This document shows positions 34,359-44,900 of a stretch of 64,000 nucleotides of DNA, one piece after another (positions within the stretch are counted from its first letter, which is position 1; each line of letters begins with the position of its first letter). Origin of the DNA: Linum tenue (Eukaryota; Streptophyta; Magnoliopsida; Malpighiales; Linaceae). The stretch lies in the NCBI GenBank assembly GCA_946122785.1, contig CAMGYJ010000011.1, positions 23,933,007-23,997,006 of the forward strand, in the 5' to 3' direction. A program made the position numbers and the translations under genes. Under the pieces are notes generated by a model. The model was not told the DNA's origin and made no database searches. It saw only the letters and a list, made by a program, of their open reading frames with translations.

Positions 34359-34749
34359 TCAGTTTCCTCTAAAGAAACCTGCAGATACGCTAAATGCAAA
34401 AGTAACAACTACAAAGAACCTCAAAGTTTTCACAACCCTCCTTCTGAAACCCCACATTTGTATGTTAAATTCATTGAACATAAAGGGAGCATCGATATAG
34501 CGGGAATACATGGGAGATGTCAGGCCTGCAAACAGAGCTACATAGGGGACCGGTTATTGTAACAACACCCATTGTGTTGTTATTGTAACAACACTAGTCC
34601 CCAACCAATAGGAAGCTAGGATTGTGATGACTTTTTATTAAATGAGTTGACCTAGTGTAAAATCAAAGCAGGGGTATAATTGTCATTATGAAAAATCTAT
34701 TTAAATAAAAAATAAAAAAAAATAAAATTTTTTTTTATTTTCTGTCCAA

Positions 34750-35000
34750 AAATTTGGTCGTCGGAATTCTGCCACCGGTCGCCGGAAAATGGGCGCCGGT
34801 CACCGGAATATGCTTTTTGTCGCCGGAATATGCTTACCGGAGTCGGAATATGCTTACCGGCGTCGGAATATGCTTACCGGCGTCGGAATCTAGTCACCGG
34901 GGCCGGAATATGCCTATCGGCGTCGGAATCTGCTCACTGACGGTCACCGGAGTTCGGTCAACGGTCTTCGTTGACCGGTCAACGGTCAACGACCACCGGA
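34750..35000. repeat. ~21-bp tandem repeat inside the Pack-MULE
   Basis: About nine degenerate units of the form TCGGAATATGCTTACCGGCG, followed by GGTCAACGGTC-type units up to about 35000. No coding meaning. Confidence 0.85.
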
Positions 35001-35029
35001 TGTTATGGTCTGCATTGTGAGATTTATGG

Positions 35030-35625
35030 TTTGGTTTCTCATATTTTTTTATGCCTTTTATGGTTTGTTTTATTGTGTTTGTGGTTTGCATTGAGAAGTT
35101 TCTGGTTTGTTTTCAAAAACTTTGTGGTTTGCATTGTGAGGTTTCTGGTTTGTTTTAATATATTTGTGGTTTGCATTAGGACGTTTATGGTTTGCTTTTT
35201 TGGTTTGCGTTAACGTGTTTGTGGTTTGCATTAGGAGGTTTCTGGTGTGCTTTCGCAAATGTTGTGGTTTGCTTTTGTGAGGTTTGTGGTTTGTTTTAGG
35301 AGATTTGTGGTATGCATTAGGAGGTTTCTGGTTTGCATTACGAAGTTTCTGGTGTGCTTTCGAAACTTTTGTGGTTTGGTTTGCGAGGTTTCTGGTTTGT
35401 TTTGATATATTTGTGGTGTACATTAGGACGTTTTTGGTTTGTTTTATCGTGTTTGTGGTTTGTATTAGGGGGTTTCTGGTGTGCTTTAGAAATATTTCTG
35501 GTTTGTTTTACCGTGTTTCTGGTATATTTTAGACAATTTATAGTATGCATTAGGAGGTTTCTAGTATGCTTTCGAGATAATTGTGGTATGCTTTGTGAGG
35601 TTTGTTATTCTATCCGACGTTCTTA
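35030..35625. repeat. Minisatellite of TTTGTGGTTTGCATT-like units
   Basis: Some fifteen or more degenerate units of about 33-45 bp built from the words TTTGTGGTTTG, CATTAGGAGG, TTTCTGGTTTG and TTTCTGGTGTGC. The strong strand asymmetry (G+T on the plus strand) leaves frames open on both strands by chance; the translated FVVCIR.FLVCF-type repeats are not taken as a gene. Confidence 0.85.
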
Positions 35626-35767
35626 CTAAATGAATGGAATTAGTAACAATAATTAGTAATGTGTATACTTACCATATTCGTATATATAATTACATAGTTC
35701 TCTCTTAATTAATTATGTTTTCACACATAATTAATTCCTGTCTCTCTAATTCATTTGCTTGTACGGA

Positions 35768-36124
35768 GGTGAGGACATGGACTGGATCATGAAATTCACC
35801 ACAACAGCACAAGCAGTAGCTCGAGCAGCAAGAATCACCATTAGAACCCTAGCGAAGTCCTTCCGCCGTGAATCCACCACAAGGAAATCGATTCCGGCCA
35901 GCCCCGCATCACCTCCTCCGGCTCCTCGACCACAACCTCACCGCCCGCCGGGACATCAATTGAATTCCCACCGCCATCCGCCGCCACCGTCGCCGCCTGA
36001 CGCAGGGCTCGCAAGTACTCCGATCTGGAATCCTCATCTGGTACCACGTAGACGTGGCGCCCGCCGGAGTGACGGCTGGCGACCGCGAGCCCGATGCTGG
36101 TCGCCACCGGCCCGCCGTGTGAAT
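35768..36124 (-). pseudogene. Captured fragment of a DUF1442-family gene
   Basis: The minus strand reads SHGGPVATSIGLAVASRHSG, then GGRHVYVVPDEDSRSEYL and VVEEPEEVMRG, and after a one-base frame change GIDFLVVDSRRKDFARVL. This is the core of plant DUF1442 proteins (methyltransferase-like fold, normally a little over 200 residues). The normal start and the C-terminal part are missing, a Gly/Asn-rich stretch is inserted, and the frame is broken, so it is a captured non-functional copy. The family function is poorly known. Confidence 0.7.
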
Positions 36125-36620
36125 GAAGGAGCTAGCTAGCTGTACCGTTTTCAATGCAGCTCTGGTGAAAGGCGACGATTGCTTGGGCTTGTGAATGATG
36201 AAAGACGCCATAATTGCTGCCAATTTCGACTGCGGAAGACACAAACAATAGGGAAAGAAGAAAACTCAAAAAATTGAATGAGAAATTGTAATTTCTTGCT
36301 GGAGAAGCCCTTGACAAATTTTACCTCGTCTTATCCGACGAAGACGGCCGCGTGCCTCACCGCATCTTTGAAATCTTCGTTCTTGTCCCTGATTCTCGCC
36401 ATTACTTTACCTATCAAACTCCACCGGAAAAGTCTGGCTTCTAGGCAACTTGGTCGACGGCCGCACGGAGAACGCTGGCGATTCGCCTCAGATCTGGCGG
36501 CGGGAAATTGAGCACCGCCATGCTGGGAGAAAGACAACCGTCGCGGGAGAATGGAATATAGATCTGGGACTGGGAGCAATTTATGTTGAAGAGGAAGAGA
36601 GCGCATGAGCCGAGAAAGTC
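36125..36620 (-). other. Second leader/exon-like fragment inside the Pack-MULE
   Basis: Minus-strand stretches open without a recognised domain, for example KVMARIRDKNEDFKDAVRHA (about 36420-36340) and MASFIIHKPKQSSPFTRAAL (about 36213-36150), in different frames. They look like exons of another host gene picked up by the element and perhaps fused to the DUF1442 piece. The donor gene was not identified. Confidence 0.35.
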
Positions 36621-36757
36621 ACTTAATTTAATTTTTATTTTATTAATTTTGGGTCAATGTGACCCTTTTACCCTTGTTGTTATTATAACAACACATTCAG
36701 TGTTGTTATTGTATCCCATCCCGCTACATAGGCAGGAAAACGTGTCCCTTCTTCCAT

Positions 36758-37752
36758 CAACGGGCTCTTTCATGGTGTGCTTTATGGCTTCCTTTGCGGT
36801 CTCCACCAGCGACCTAAAACAACCACCATGATCACAATCGGTAACCATTATGAGCTGAATCGAGATACAATGAGGGGAGTGAAGGGAGTTGTGGCAACGT
36901 ACGCCCTAAATTAGGTTAAAAATCCTAGTTAGGGTTGTGAAGAGAGACGGTAAAAGAACCAAAGAGGGAAGGGGTATAAACAGAGCATTTGATTAAAGGG
37001 TCGACATCAAAAGGGAAGTACATCTGATATGAATCTCCCATGGCGGCTTCATGAGGTGCGGAAGCAAACTGGTCCATCAGGCAATTTCCCTTTCCAGATT
37101 CATCTTCCCCGTGAGCCCTTTGCCCTGCTTCTTGTTTCAATCCCATGTAGGCTTCAATTTTGCGGAGTTGAGGAAGCAAACTGGTCCGGTCCGACTCTCC
37201 CATGGCAGCTGCGATTTCATGGAGTCCCATGGAGAAGAAAGAATCAGTCTCACCCATGGCGGCTTCAATTTCACGGAGTTGAGGAATCAAACTGGCCCGA
37301 CTATCCCATGACGGCTTCGATTTCGTGGAGTTGAGGAAGCAAACTGGTCGGGGAAGGTATATCGACGGTGGATCACGCTTCTCTCACTCCCAACTGTTTT
37401 CCCTTACAGATTCATCTTCAAAGGGAGAGTTAAACATGAGAGAGGAGAGAGGTTGCAGGGTGATTTGATTTGACGTAGAAGAATAGAGAGAAGAGGCACG
37501 ACAATTTATGGGTTAAGATTTCAACGGCTGAGATTAACTTGATCAACGGCTGTGCTTAACCAGCCTAATGGGCTATTACATGGGTTTACAGTGGAACCGC
37601 TCACATCTGAGTCATAGTCCTTCGTGAACGGTATCCGCGAAAATTTCGTGATGAACAGTGACCCGATTTTTTTAAACTTGGGACTTAATAATTCTAATAT
37701 TTTTAAATATTAATAGCAATTTGTTAGGAAAGAGATTTCCGTTGGCAAAAGG
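36758..37752. repeat. Spacer with ~57-bp degenerate tandem repeats
   Basis: Between about 37040 and 37360 a unit carrying GGCTTCAATTTCACGGAGTT and GAGGAAGCAAACTGGTC recurs four to five times with insertions. On the minus strand it leaves a frame open (37290-36925, no ATG start) that translates as repeated LPQLREIEAAMGE-like words. It has no known domain; coding status is uncertain. The rest is plain spacer. Confidence 0.5.
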
Positions 37753-37761
37753 GAAAACATG

Positions 37762-39781
37762 AGCTTAGGATAGAGTCAGTAACCATTGGTTAGAGCATCC
37801 ACATTGGTATTGCATTATCAATTGCAAAATGAAATGACATAGGTGTTTGCAATTGTAAAACCAATTGCATTGATGTGGCTACCAATTGCATATTTGCAAG
37901 CTTGCAAAAAATGCAATTCCATATGCAAGTCAAAAAAGCCTACAAAAATGAGGATTTTTTATTTTATTTTCTTTTCTTTTCTCATTTACTTAATTTTCAA
38001 TAATTTAAACATAATATTTAATTACATTTGCAATTGCAAGTTAATTGCATTGATGTAGGTGAATAAAATGTGTGATGTGGATTGCACAAAATTTGAGTTG
38101 ACAATAAAAAATACAAATGCAATTTCTTTTGCAATTGCATTGATGAAGATGCTCTTACTGACCTATCAGTAACTAAATCTGCACCTTTAGATCTAAGTGG
38201 GTCCAGAAAATTCAGATATATGGGTTGTCAATTAAAGGCGTTTTATTTTCCCTACTTTTATTAATCGGCTCTTATCTTCTTCGTTCTAACTCGGATTTCA
38301 CTTTTTTTTGCACAGATGGAACGAGTTCGTTGTGCTCTACAAAATGAGATTAATTTTCAATATATTTCGAGAAACTTCTTTTTACCAACTACATACCATA
38401 TGGTAACTTCTTCGTTTTTAAGTCATTTTTGAAAACGTTTGCTCAGAAAGAACGAGTTCATCATGATCTATTGGATCTATAAATTGCTGGGTGAAAAAAA
38501 TATTGGATCAGAAATTACCATATTTTACCACTATAGTATGTGGGTGGTAACTTGTTGTAACTTGTAGTAAACAATGATGAAAGTCGTAAATGACAATTAG
38601 TATACTCCTACTATCATGTATTCCACCTTCTTAACATATTGGTATGTTCATACCATCATTGTACCCTTTCTTACCATATTGTATTAAATAGGAGCATACC
38701 ATATAGTAATGACTGGTAAAATATTATTCAATTTTTTTTGTACTAAAAATATATCAAAGTGGATATCATTTTAAAGAGCACATTTAATCTGATTTATCTG
38801 AGCAAAAGAAAATTAAATTTTGACTTAAAACGAGAGAGAAATCGTGCGTTAAATATTAAAGGAGAATAGATAAAAGACTTTCTAGAAGAGAGAGTATACT
38901 GATGTCATGCTGATGTGCACATGTTACTCATGGATAGAGTGCATAATCATGGGTTATGCACTCATCAATAACTAAATATGGATCCTTCATTTAGAAAATC
39001 TAGATCTAAGAATGGAAAATTAAAGGGCATTTTCATTTTCCCTAGTCTTCTTAATCGGCTCATATCTTCTTCATTTTAACTCGGATTTTAATTTATTTTG
39101 CACAGATGGACCGAGTTCGTTGTGCTCCACAAAATGAGATACATTTTCAATATTTTTTGAGAAAAAAAAATTCTTGGCTATCGGTACCAACTGCATACCA
39201 TATTGTATCTTCTTCATTTTTAAATCGTTTTTGAAAACGTTTGCATCGAATGAACGAGTTCATCATGATCTATTGGTTCTGCAAATTTCTGGGTGAACAA
39301 ATTACATAACCAAAAAATACCACACAATACCATACAATACCACCCTGGTACGGGGTGGTATCTTGTGGTACACAATGTTAAAAGTCGTAAATGATAGTTA
39401 ATATACTTCTACTATTATGTATTCAACCATCCTACAGTCTTGGTTTGTTCATACCACCATGGTACGCTTTTCAAACCATAGGTATGCTCTTATTTCAATA
39501 CCAGTCAATACCATATGGTATAGACGGGTAAAAAATATCTCGATTTGTTTTTGTTCGAAAAATATATCAAAGTGGATATCATTTTGAAGAACACAATTAA
39601 TCTAATCTAACTGTGTAAAAAAATTAAATTTCAACTTAAAACGAGTGAGAAATCGTCTGTCAAAGATTAAGAAGGGGAAGATTAAAGAATTTCCACGAGA
39701 GAGAGGGATGCTGATGTCATGCTGATTTGGACGGGTTACTCATGATTACTTACCATAAGGTTACTGACATGATCCGTTCAT
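37762..39781. mobile_element. Composite MULE-like element: two head-to-tail copies
   Basis: Two related units, 37762-about 38930 (split by a MITE) and about 38935-39781, share long stretches (AACTCGGATTT, ACAGATGG-ACGAGTTCGTTG, TCATCATGATCTATTGG, CATACCATATGGTA, AAGTGGATATCATTTT). Together they are bounded by GAAAACATG (37753-37761) and GAAAACAGG (39782-39790), a 9-bp duplication with one mismatch, while no duplication separates the two units. Ends carry GTCAGTAACC-type inverted repeats. No coding capacity. A single copy with a perfect 9-bp duplication lies at 62169-63014 in the opposite orientation. Confidence 0.75.
37793..38154. mobile_element. Harbinger/Tourist-like MITE
   Basis: A 362-bp element with target duplication TTA (37790-37792 and 38155-38157), the PIF/Harbinger signature. 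Ends: GAGCATCCACATTGGTATTG, and read inward from the right GAGCATCTTCATCAATGCAA. The body is full of AATTGCAAT words. It sits in the centre of the palindromic end (GTCAGTAACCATTGGTTACT-like) of the surrounding MULE-like element and so is younger than it. Confidence 0.85.
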
Positions 39782-39790
39782 GAAAACAGG

Positions 39791-40375
39791 AGCTCTTTGG
39801 AGTTCTTTTTAGGTAAGGAGCCTTGAAAAGAATGTCTCGCAACTTTTTTTGAAGTAATGTTTCTAAGAATTGCATTACAATTTCATATTTCAAAGATTAT
39901 TAAAAAATGAATTATTCAATATATATGAGACGTACACAATGACACTAGTATTGTGGCCGGCCGTTCGTCGGTTGGTGGTCTTTCGGTCGATTCGATAGAA
40001 AGTTTATTTTCTTGGGTATATATAATTTATTAGTCAAACCTTTTAACAGTTATAAATTATTAGTCAAATGCTACCGTAAAAGTCCATCTTTCAAAAAATA
40101 GTAATTCATATGTACTTTCAGACCCGGTAATCATTTTGCTTACCCAATTGCTCAACAAATAATACGGGGAATTCCTACAATATTTAGAAAAAAGATCAGT
40201 GTATATTTCATTACTTAAAATAAAATAGGCAATCACGTTATCAGTGAAGCAGCTAAAAATTCATCTAAAGTAGGTCAAATGTGAGAGGAACAAATGTAGC
40301 GTAAGTTTTAGGATATGTTCATGTTCTGAAAATTAATTCATCATGCAAATTATAAGGGATGTTAAGTTACCACAA
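39791..40375. other. Spacer, no gene seen
   Basis: AT-rich sequence with no open frame of note and no clear element ends. Confidence 0.6.
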
Positions 40376-40706
40376 CGAAAAATCGTTGACAATTCCACAA
40401 CTCATCTTATTTCTAAAGTGTTTCTTTACTTTGCTTATTGCAGTTAGTACTCTTTCAACACTTGCAATAACAACCGATAGCAACAAACATCCTTAAGTTT
40501 TGATTTTTTGTTTATATTAAACTCACTTACATAATATGTGAAATTTAAATTTAAATAGAGATTACAAAATATTAATTTCTATTAAGTTATCTACCATAAT
40601 ATGAAAATCTTGTATTAAATCTACACTCACATAAACAAAATTATTCTACATTTTTTGGACCAAGGTGGTGCAAATTACTCACCTTGGTCTCAAGTGGCTC
40701 CGTCAC
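40376..40706 (-). pseudogene. hAT transposase C-terminal remnant
   Basis: The minus strand at about 40495-40380 reads SVVIASVERVLTAISKVKKH and then RNKMSCGIVNDF, a match to the hAT dimerisation region (VATASVERSFSAM..VK..LRNKM in intact relatives), followed by stops. About 210 bp upstream on the same strand the sequence TAGTGACGGAGCCACTTGAG (40706) resembles the CAGTGGCGGAGCCA terminus of plant hAT elements, suggesting an internally deleted copy. Not functional. Confidence 0.5.
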
Positions 40707-41100
40707 TACACGTAATATACATAACATAAATTACCTTGCAGACTTCCTTATGTAATCATTGTGAAAATACGTTACATAAGTCTTAACTAATGAACGGTAT
40801 TTTCACTATTAATACTTCATTACGTAAACAGTTAAGCGACTATGAAAACCCAACGTGAACAAAGTTACAAATCAAGACACTAAATTAAGCTCTACTCGGA
40901 ATAATGATATGAAGAATAAAGTTAGATTTGTTTTTGGATATAGATAAGTATTATAGAAGGCCCACACTTGATAACATACCGGGATTTATAAATTTGTGGT
41001 CCAATATTTGTTTTGTTAATTATGTGATGGAAATCATAATTGTAGAGCGGAGTTACTTTTAAATCCCGCCTAAAAGCACGGGCAGAGAGTAAAATGGTTA
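40707..41100. other. Spacer, no gene seen
   Basis: AT-rich, no coding signal. Ends at the target duplication of the next hAT element. Confidence 0.6.
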
Positions 41101-41108
41101 CGTGGCAG

Positions 41109-41812
41109 TAGGGGTGGGCATTGGGTGGGTCGGGTGGATTTTGACCATAAAATGTACCCACCCGCGCTTAAACGGATTGATAAATTTTAACCCACCACCC
41201 ACCCACATTTAGTCTCGGGTTGGGTCGGGCGGATGGTGGATGATGCGGGTGGGTTTGTGGGTTCACCCACATCACAATGTATATAATATAAAGGAGTCAA
41301 CTTGACATGATAATAGGTGAAGAGAATCATCGAGGGAAACAAGAAGTTGAAATAGGGCGAAAAATGTTGAATTAGTTCTTAAATTGTATAGAAATTCTAT
41401 TATGAAAGAGTTTTCTACAGATTGAGATGATTATTAGGTGCAAGGAACTAAGGAAAATAATTCCACAAAGGAAAGAGCGGTGATCTAGGCACAAGAATTA
41501 GAGGGAAAAGTAAAGGGAAGAAGAGGGGATCTCTATTTGGAAGGTTGCCTTTGAGGTTCAAACTCCAGGAGCAGTCCGAGTTTATATCTAACGTCTCCAC
41601 TCTCATCTCTCTAGCGCCAACGACTTTGATCTTTTTGCTGTTGGGTTGAGCGGGTCACCCGCACACTCACCCACAACCCACCCACCACCCGGCGGATGGC
41701 TCCTAGCGCAACCCGTCACCCACCCACAGACCCACCCACTTAACGAAATTCGGGTCAAATGCGGGTGGGTCGGCCCAAACCCGCGGATGATCCGCCCGCA
41801 TGCCCAGCCCTA
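41109..41812. mobile_element. Non-autonomous hAT element with perfect 8-bp TSD
   Basis: A 704-bp element between identical 8-mers CGTGGCAG (41101-41108 and 41813-41820). Ends: left TAGGGGTGGGCATTGGGTGG, right read inward TAGGGCTGGGCATGCGGGCG. The outer 150-200 bp on each side are packed with GGGTGGGT / ACCCACCC repeats. The middle is AT-rich with no transposase. Its first 16 bases equal the end of the hAT at 3741. Confidence 0.93.
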
Positions 41813-41966
41813 CGTGGCAGAACTGAAATAGAGTGAAGCGTGTAATGTATGTTTTAGATTTAGATTAGATGTAACTCATGTGTATTCGCTAATTCAAATG
41901 TCTTACATAGAGATTATTCAATGCTCTTTTTTTTTTGGTAATAATCGGGGCTCAGACGCCCCTAGC

Positions 41967-44900
41967 TCACTGATAAATGTATCTGGGAGTGGCACTCCCT
42001 ACAAGATCGAACAAGATCCAGTGTTGCAACATCGGACTGGGAACCGTGACAATATGCACCCCCACCTGGAGGCTGTAGCCTGTCGATGCCAAGTAATCCG
42101 CCACCACGTTTCCCTCCCTGTACGTGTGCTCCACCCGAATCTCCCATTCTTGATTGATGAGTCGCCTTACCTGTGACACCAGCTGGAAGTGTGGGCTAGA
42201 AGTAGTGGCTGACGCGATCAGCTCGACCGCGCTCTTGGAATCCGACCGAAGGATTGCCTTTCTAACACCAAGGTCCCAAGCCACCTGCAATCCCTGTCGT
42301 ATGCCCATCAGTTCCGCGCGAGTAATCGTACCTCCACCGATGTTCATCACAAAGCCACCAAGGAATCGCCCATGATCATCTCTCACCACGCCTCCCGCCG
42401 TCGCGCTCTGGGAGGCCAGTGCCACCGAACCATCCGTGTTGATACAGCACCACCCGGCCGGGGGGGAACTCCCAGCCAACCGACCTCCATTCCCCAGACA
42501 ACTGCTCCCCACGAATCGACGGGTCCCTCTTCAAGGCCTCAGTAATCTGCTGCTGAATTCTCCGAGCCGCCACCTGAATTTGGCCATCGGCAGCCAGCTT
42601 CTCCTCAAAAACAAATGTATTCCTGTTCTTCCATAGCAACCAACAAACCACCGCGAACAACGAGGGCTCCAAACTAACACCTTTTCCCGATAGATAATGC
42701 ATCAGCCAGCTCGTCATGTCCGGTGAGAAGAACTTCTCATCCTCCTCATTCTCCAGGAAGGTGGTCCAGACAGCTCTCGCATAAGGACAATCCCGCAGGA
42801 CCTGCAACACAGATTCACCGTCTCCTCCGCAAATTTGGCAACCACTAGCCTCCGTCATGTGGCGTCTCTGTCTTTCCATGTTGGTTAGGAGGCGACCATG
42901 CCCAACCAGCCAGAAGAACGACCTTACCCTCTGCATAGCCGGGATTTTCCATATTTTCTTCCAAAGCGGGTGGGTCTGAGAAGGCTGGCTCGCCTCATTT
43001 AGCAACTCGTACGCCGACTTTAGGGAGAATTCCCCATTTGCCGTATATCTCCAGGTCGGCACATCACTCCCTGAGTCTCTTGGGACATCGTGAAGCATAA
43101 TCTGCTCAACTAGATCATTCGGGAGGAACGCCTGGATGTACGTTCTATTCCATTCCCCATTCAGCACCATCTCCTCAACTAAAATGGAATGAGCTTCCTG
43201 TGGGAGTCCGACCGCCATCTCCGCCAAAACTGGACCGTCACACAGCCAGCGGTCTTGCCAGAACCTGACCGACCGGCCGTTCACCACATTCCAAACCGTC
43301 GCTTCAGGTATCCTGTGGAGGACTCGGAGCACCCCCCTCCAAAGATTCGAGAGCCGTCCGGTTGTCCTGGGAATCCACGAGCCTCCCACCAGTCTCAAGT
43401 ACTTGCTGCGGATAACCCGAGCCCAGAGACTATCCGGTTCTTTCATCAAACGCCAGGCAATCTTCATCATGAAAGCTTCATTCAACGTCGTCGCATCCCG
43501 CAACCCAAGGCCTCCTTCTTCTTTCGGGCGGCAAAGCGTATCCCAGTCTAACAGGTGCACCTTCCTCCCTGCTGCAGAGCTCCCCCATACAAAACCTCGA
43601 ATCTTCCTGTCTATGTACTCACGAACGCTTGCTGGGAGGAACGTGGTCTGCATGGTGTAAGCTGGAAGTGAAGCAAGCACTGATTTAGCCAAAGTTATGC
43701 GTCCTGCCAAAGACAAGGTTGCTACTCCCCATCCTGCCAACCGAGCATCAATCCTATCGATCAGCTCCATGAATGTATTTCTCGAAACTCGATCGTGGAT
43801 TACCGGGACTCCAAGATAGCGCCCCAGGTTAGAAGTCCGCGGTATCCCCAGTTCTTCACTAAGGACGGCAGCAAGATTGGACGAGACGTTTTTGGACATG
43901 AAGACTCTCGACTTCGGTCTGCTGATCTGCTGGCCCGAGGCTCTCCCAAACGTCTCGAACAACTGGTTGATCACCTGTACCTGCTCAGAGGAAGCCACAC
44001 TTAAAAGTATGAGATCGTCAGCAAAGAACATGTGAGATAAATCTGGCCCGGAACTGGACAATCTGATCGGCTCCCAGCTTCCGTTCCCCACAGCATCATT
44101 AATTAGGTGACTTAATCTCTCCATACATAGTGTAAATATGTATGGAGACAAAGGGCACCCCTGTCGCAGTCCTTGGGAAGGGGAGAACTCCTCCGTGAGC
44201 CCACCATTCCATTGTATCCGCATTTGAGATGTTGAGATGCACTGCATGGTCAGCTCTGTGAATTTTTCCGGCACCCCAGCAGCTTCAAGTGTGTTCCTGA
44301 CAAAACTCCACCGGATGCGGTCGTAAGCCTTGGCTAAGTGCACCTTGATCACCATCCACCCTGACCGCCCAGACTTCGCTCTCATCGAATGAACAACTTC
44401 CTGGAAAATACAAATATTGTCAGTAATATGCCTTCCCGGCACAAAACTCGTCTGAGTCTCGTGCACCAGGTCTGGCATGAAAGGCTTCAGTCGTTCCGCC
44501 AGGCACTTGGTGATGATCTTGTAGCCCACGTTACACAGGCTTATCGGACGGAACTGCTCAATGAGGACCGGTCTAGGAATCTTGGGAATGAGCACCAGGA
44601 GTGTTTTATTCAGTTGTCTAATAGTCGAGGGCTCCTCCCAAACTTTCCCAGCAAACTCGAGGACTTCCTTTGAAACCACATTCCAGAATCGCTGATAGAA
44701 GAGTGGGTCGAGTCCGTCAGTACCGGGGGCTTTGAGGGGCCCCATGGCCGAGACAGCCTGCCGCAGCTCCTCCTCTGTAAAGTCCCTGCCCATCTCCTCC
44801 CAGTTCTGCGCCTCTAATGTCGGGAACCCATTCAACATGTCCGAGTTCATGGAGCTATCATCGGTGAACAGGCCCATATAGTACTCCCTTGCCATGTTCG

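Larger units (their letters stand above)
34546..36722. mobile_element. Pack-MULE (Mutator-like element carrying gene fragments)
   Basis: A 2,177-bp element flanked by a perfect 9-bp target duplication GCTACATAG (34537-34545 and 36723-36731), the Mutator hallmark. Terminal inverted repeats: left GGGACCGGTTATTGTAACAA, right read inward GGGATGGGATACAATAACAA, both followed by a TGTTGTTAT word about 25 bp in. No transposase. Inside are a CCGG-rich tandem array, a TTTGTGG minisatellite, a minus-strand fragment of a DUF1442 gene and a second leader-like fragment. Confidence 0.88.
34359..36757 (-). pseudogene. Small ORF split by the Pack-MULE insertion (tentative)
   Basis: If the MULE and one copy of its 9-bp duplication are removed, a minus-strand frame runs from ATG 36757 to TGA 34359, 70 codons, open across the insertion point. 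It would encode a small protein with a hydrophobic C-terminal half (FFVVVTFAFSVSAGFF) after a basic GFRRRVVK, like a small membrane protein. Another frame is also open over part of this stretch, and no homologue was recognised, so this may be chance. Confidence 0.25.

Noticed and set aside
35030..35629. Open frames on both strands with repeated WFVLGGFW/FLVCF and HNANHKP-like words
   Set aside because: They are read-through of a strongly G/T-biased minisatellite inside the Pack-MULE; frames exist on both strands at the same place and match no family.
37843..38058. 71-codon frame in the Harbinger MITE
   Set aside because: Lies inside a noncoding MITE and is made of its AATTGCAAT repeats.
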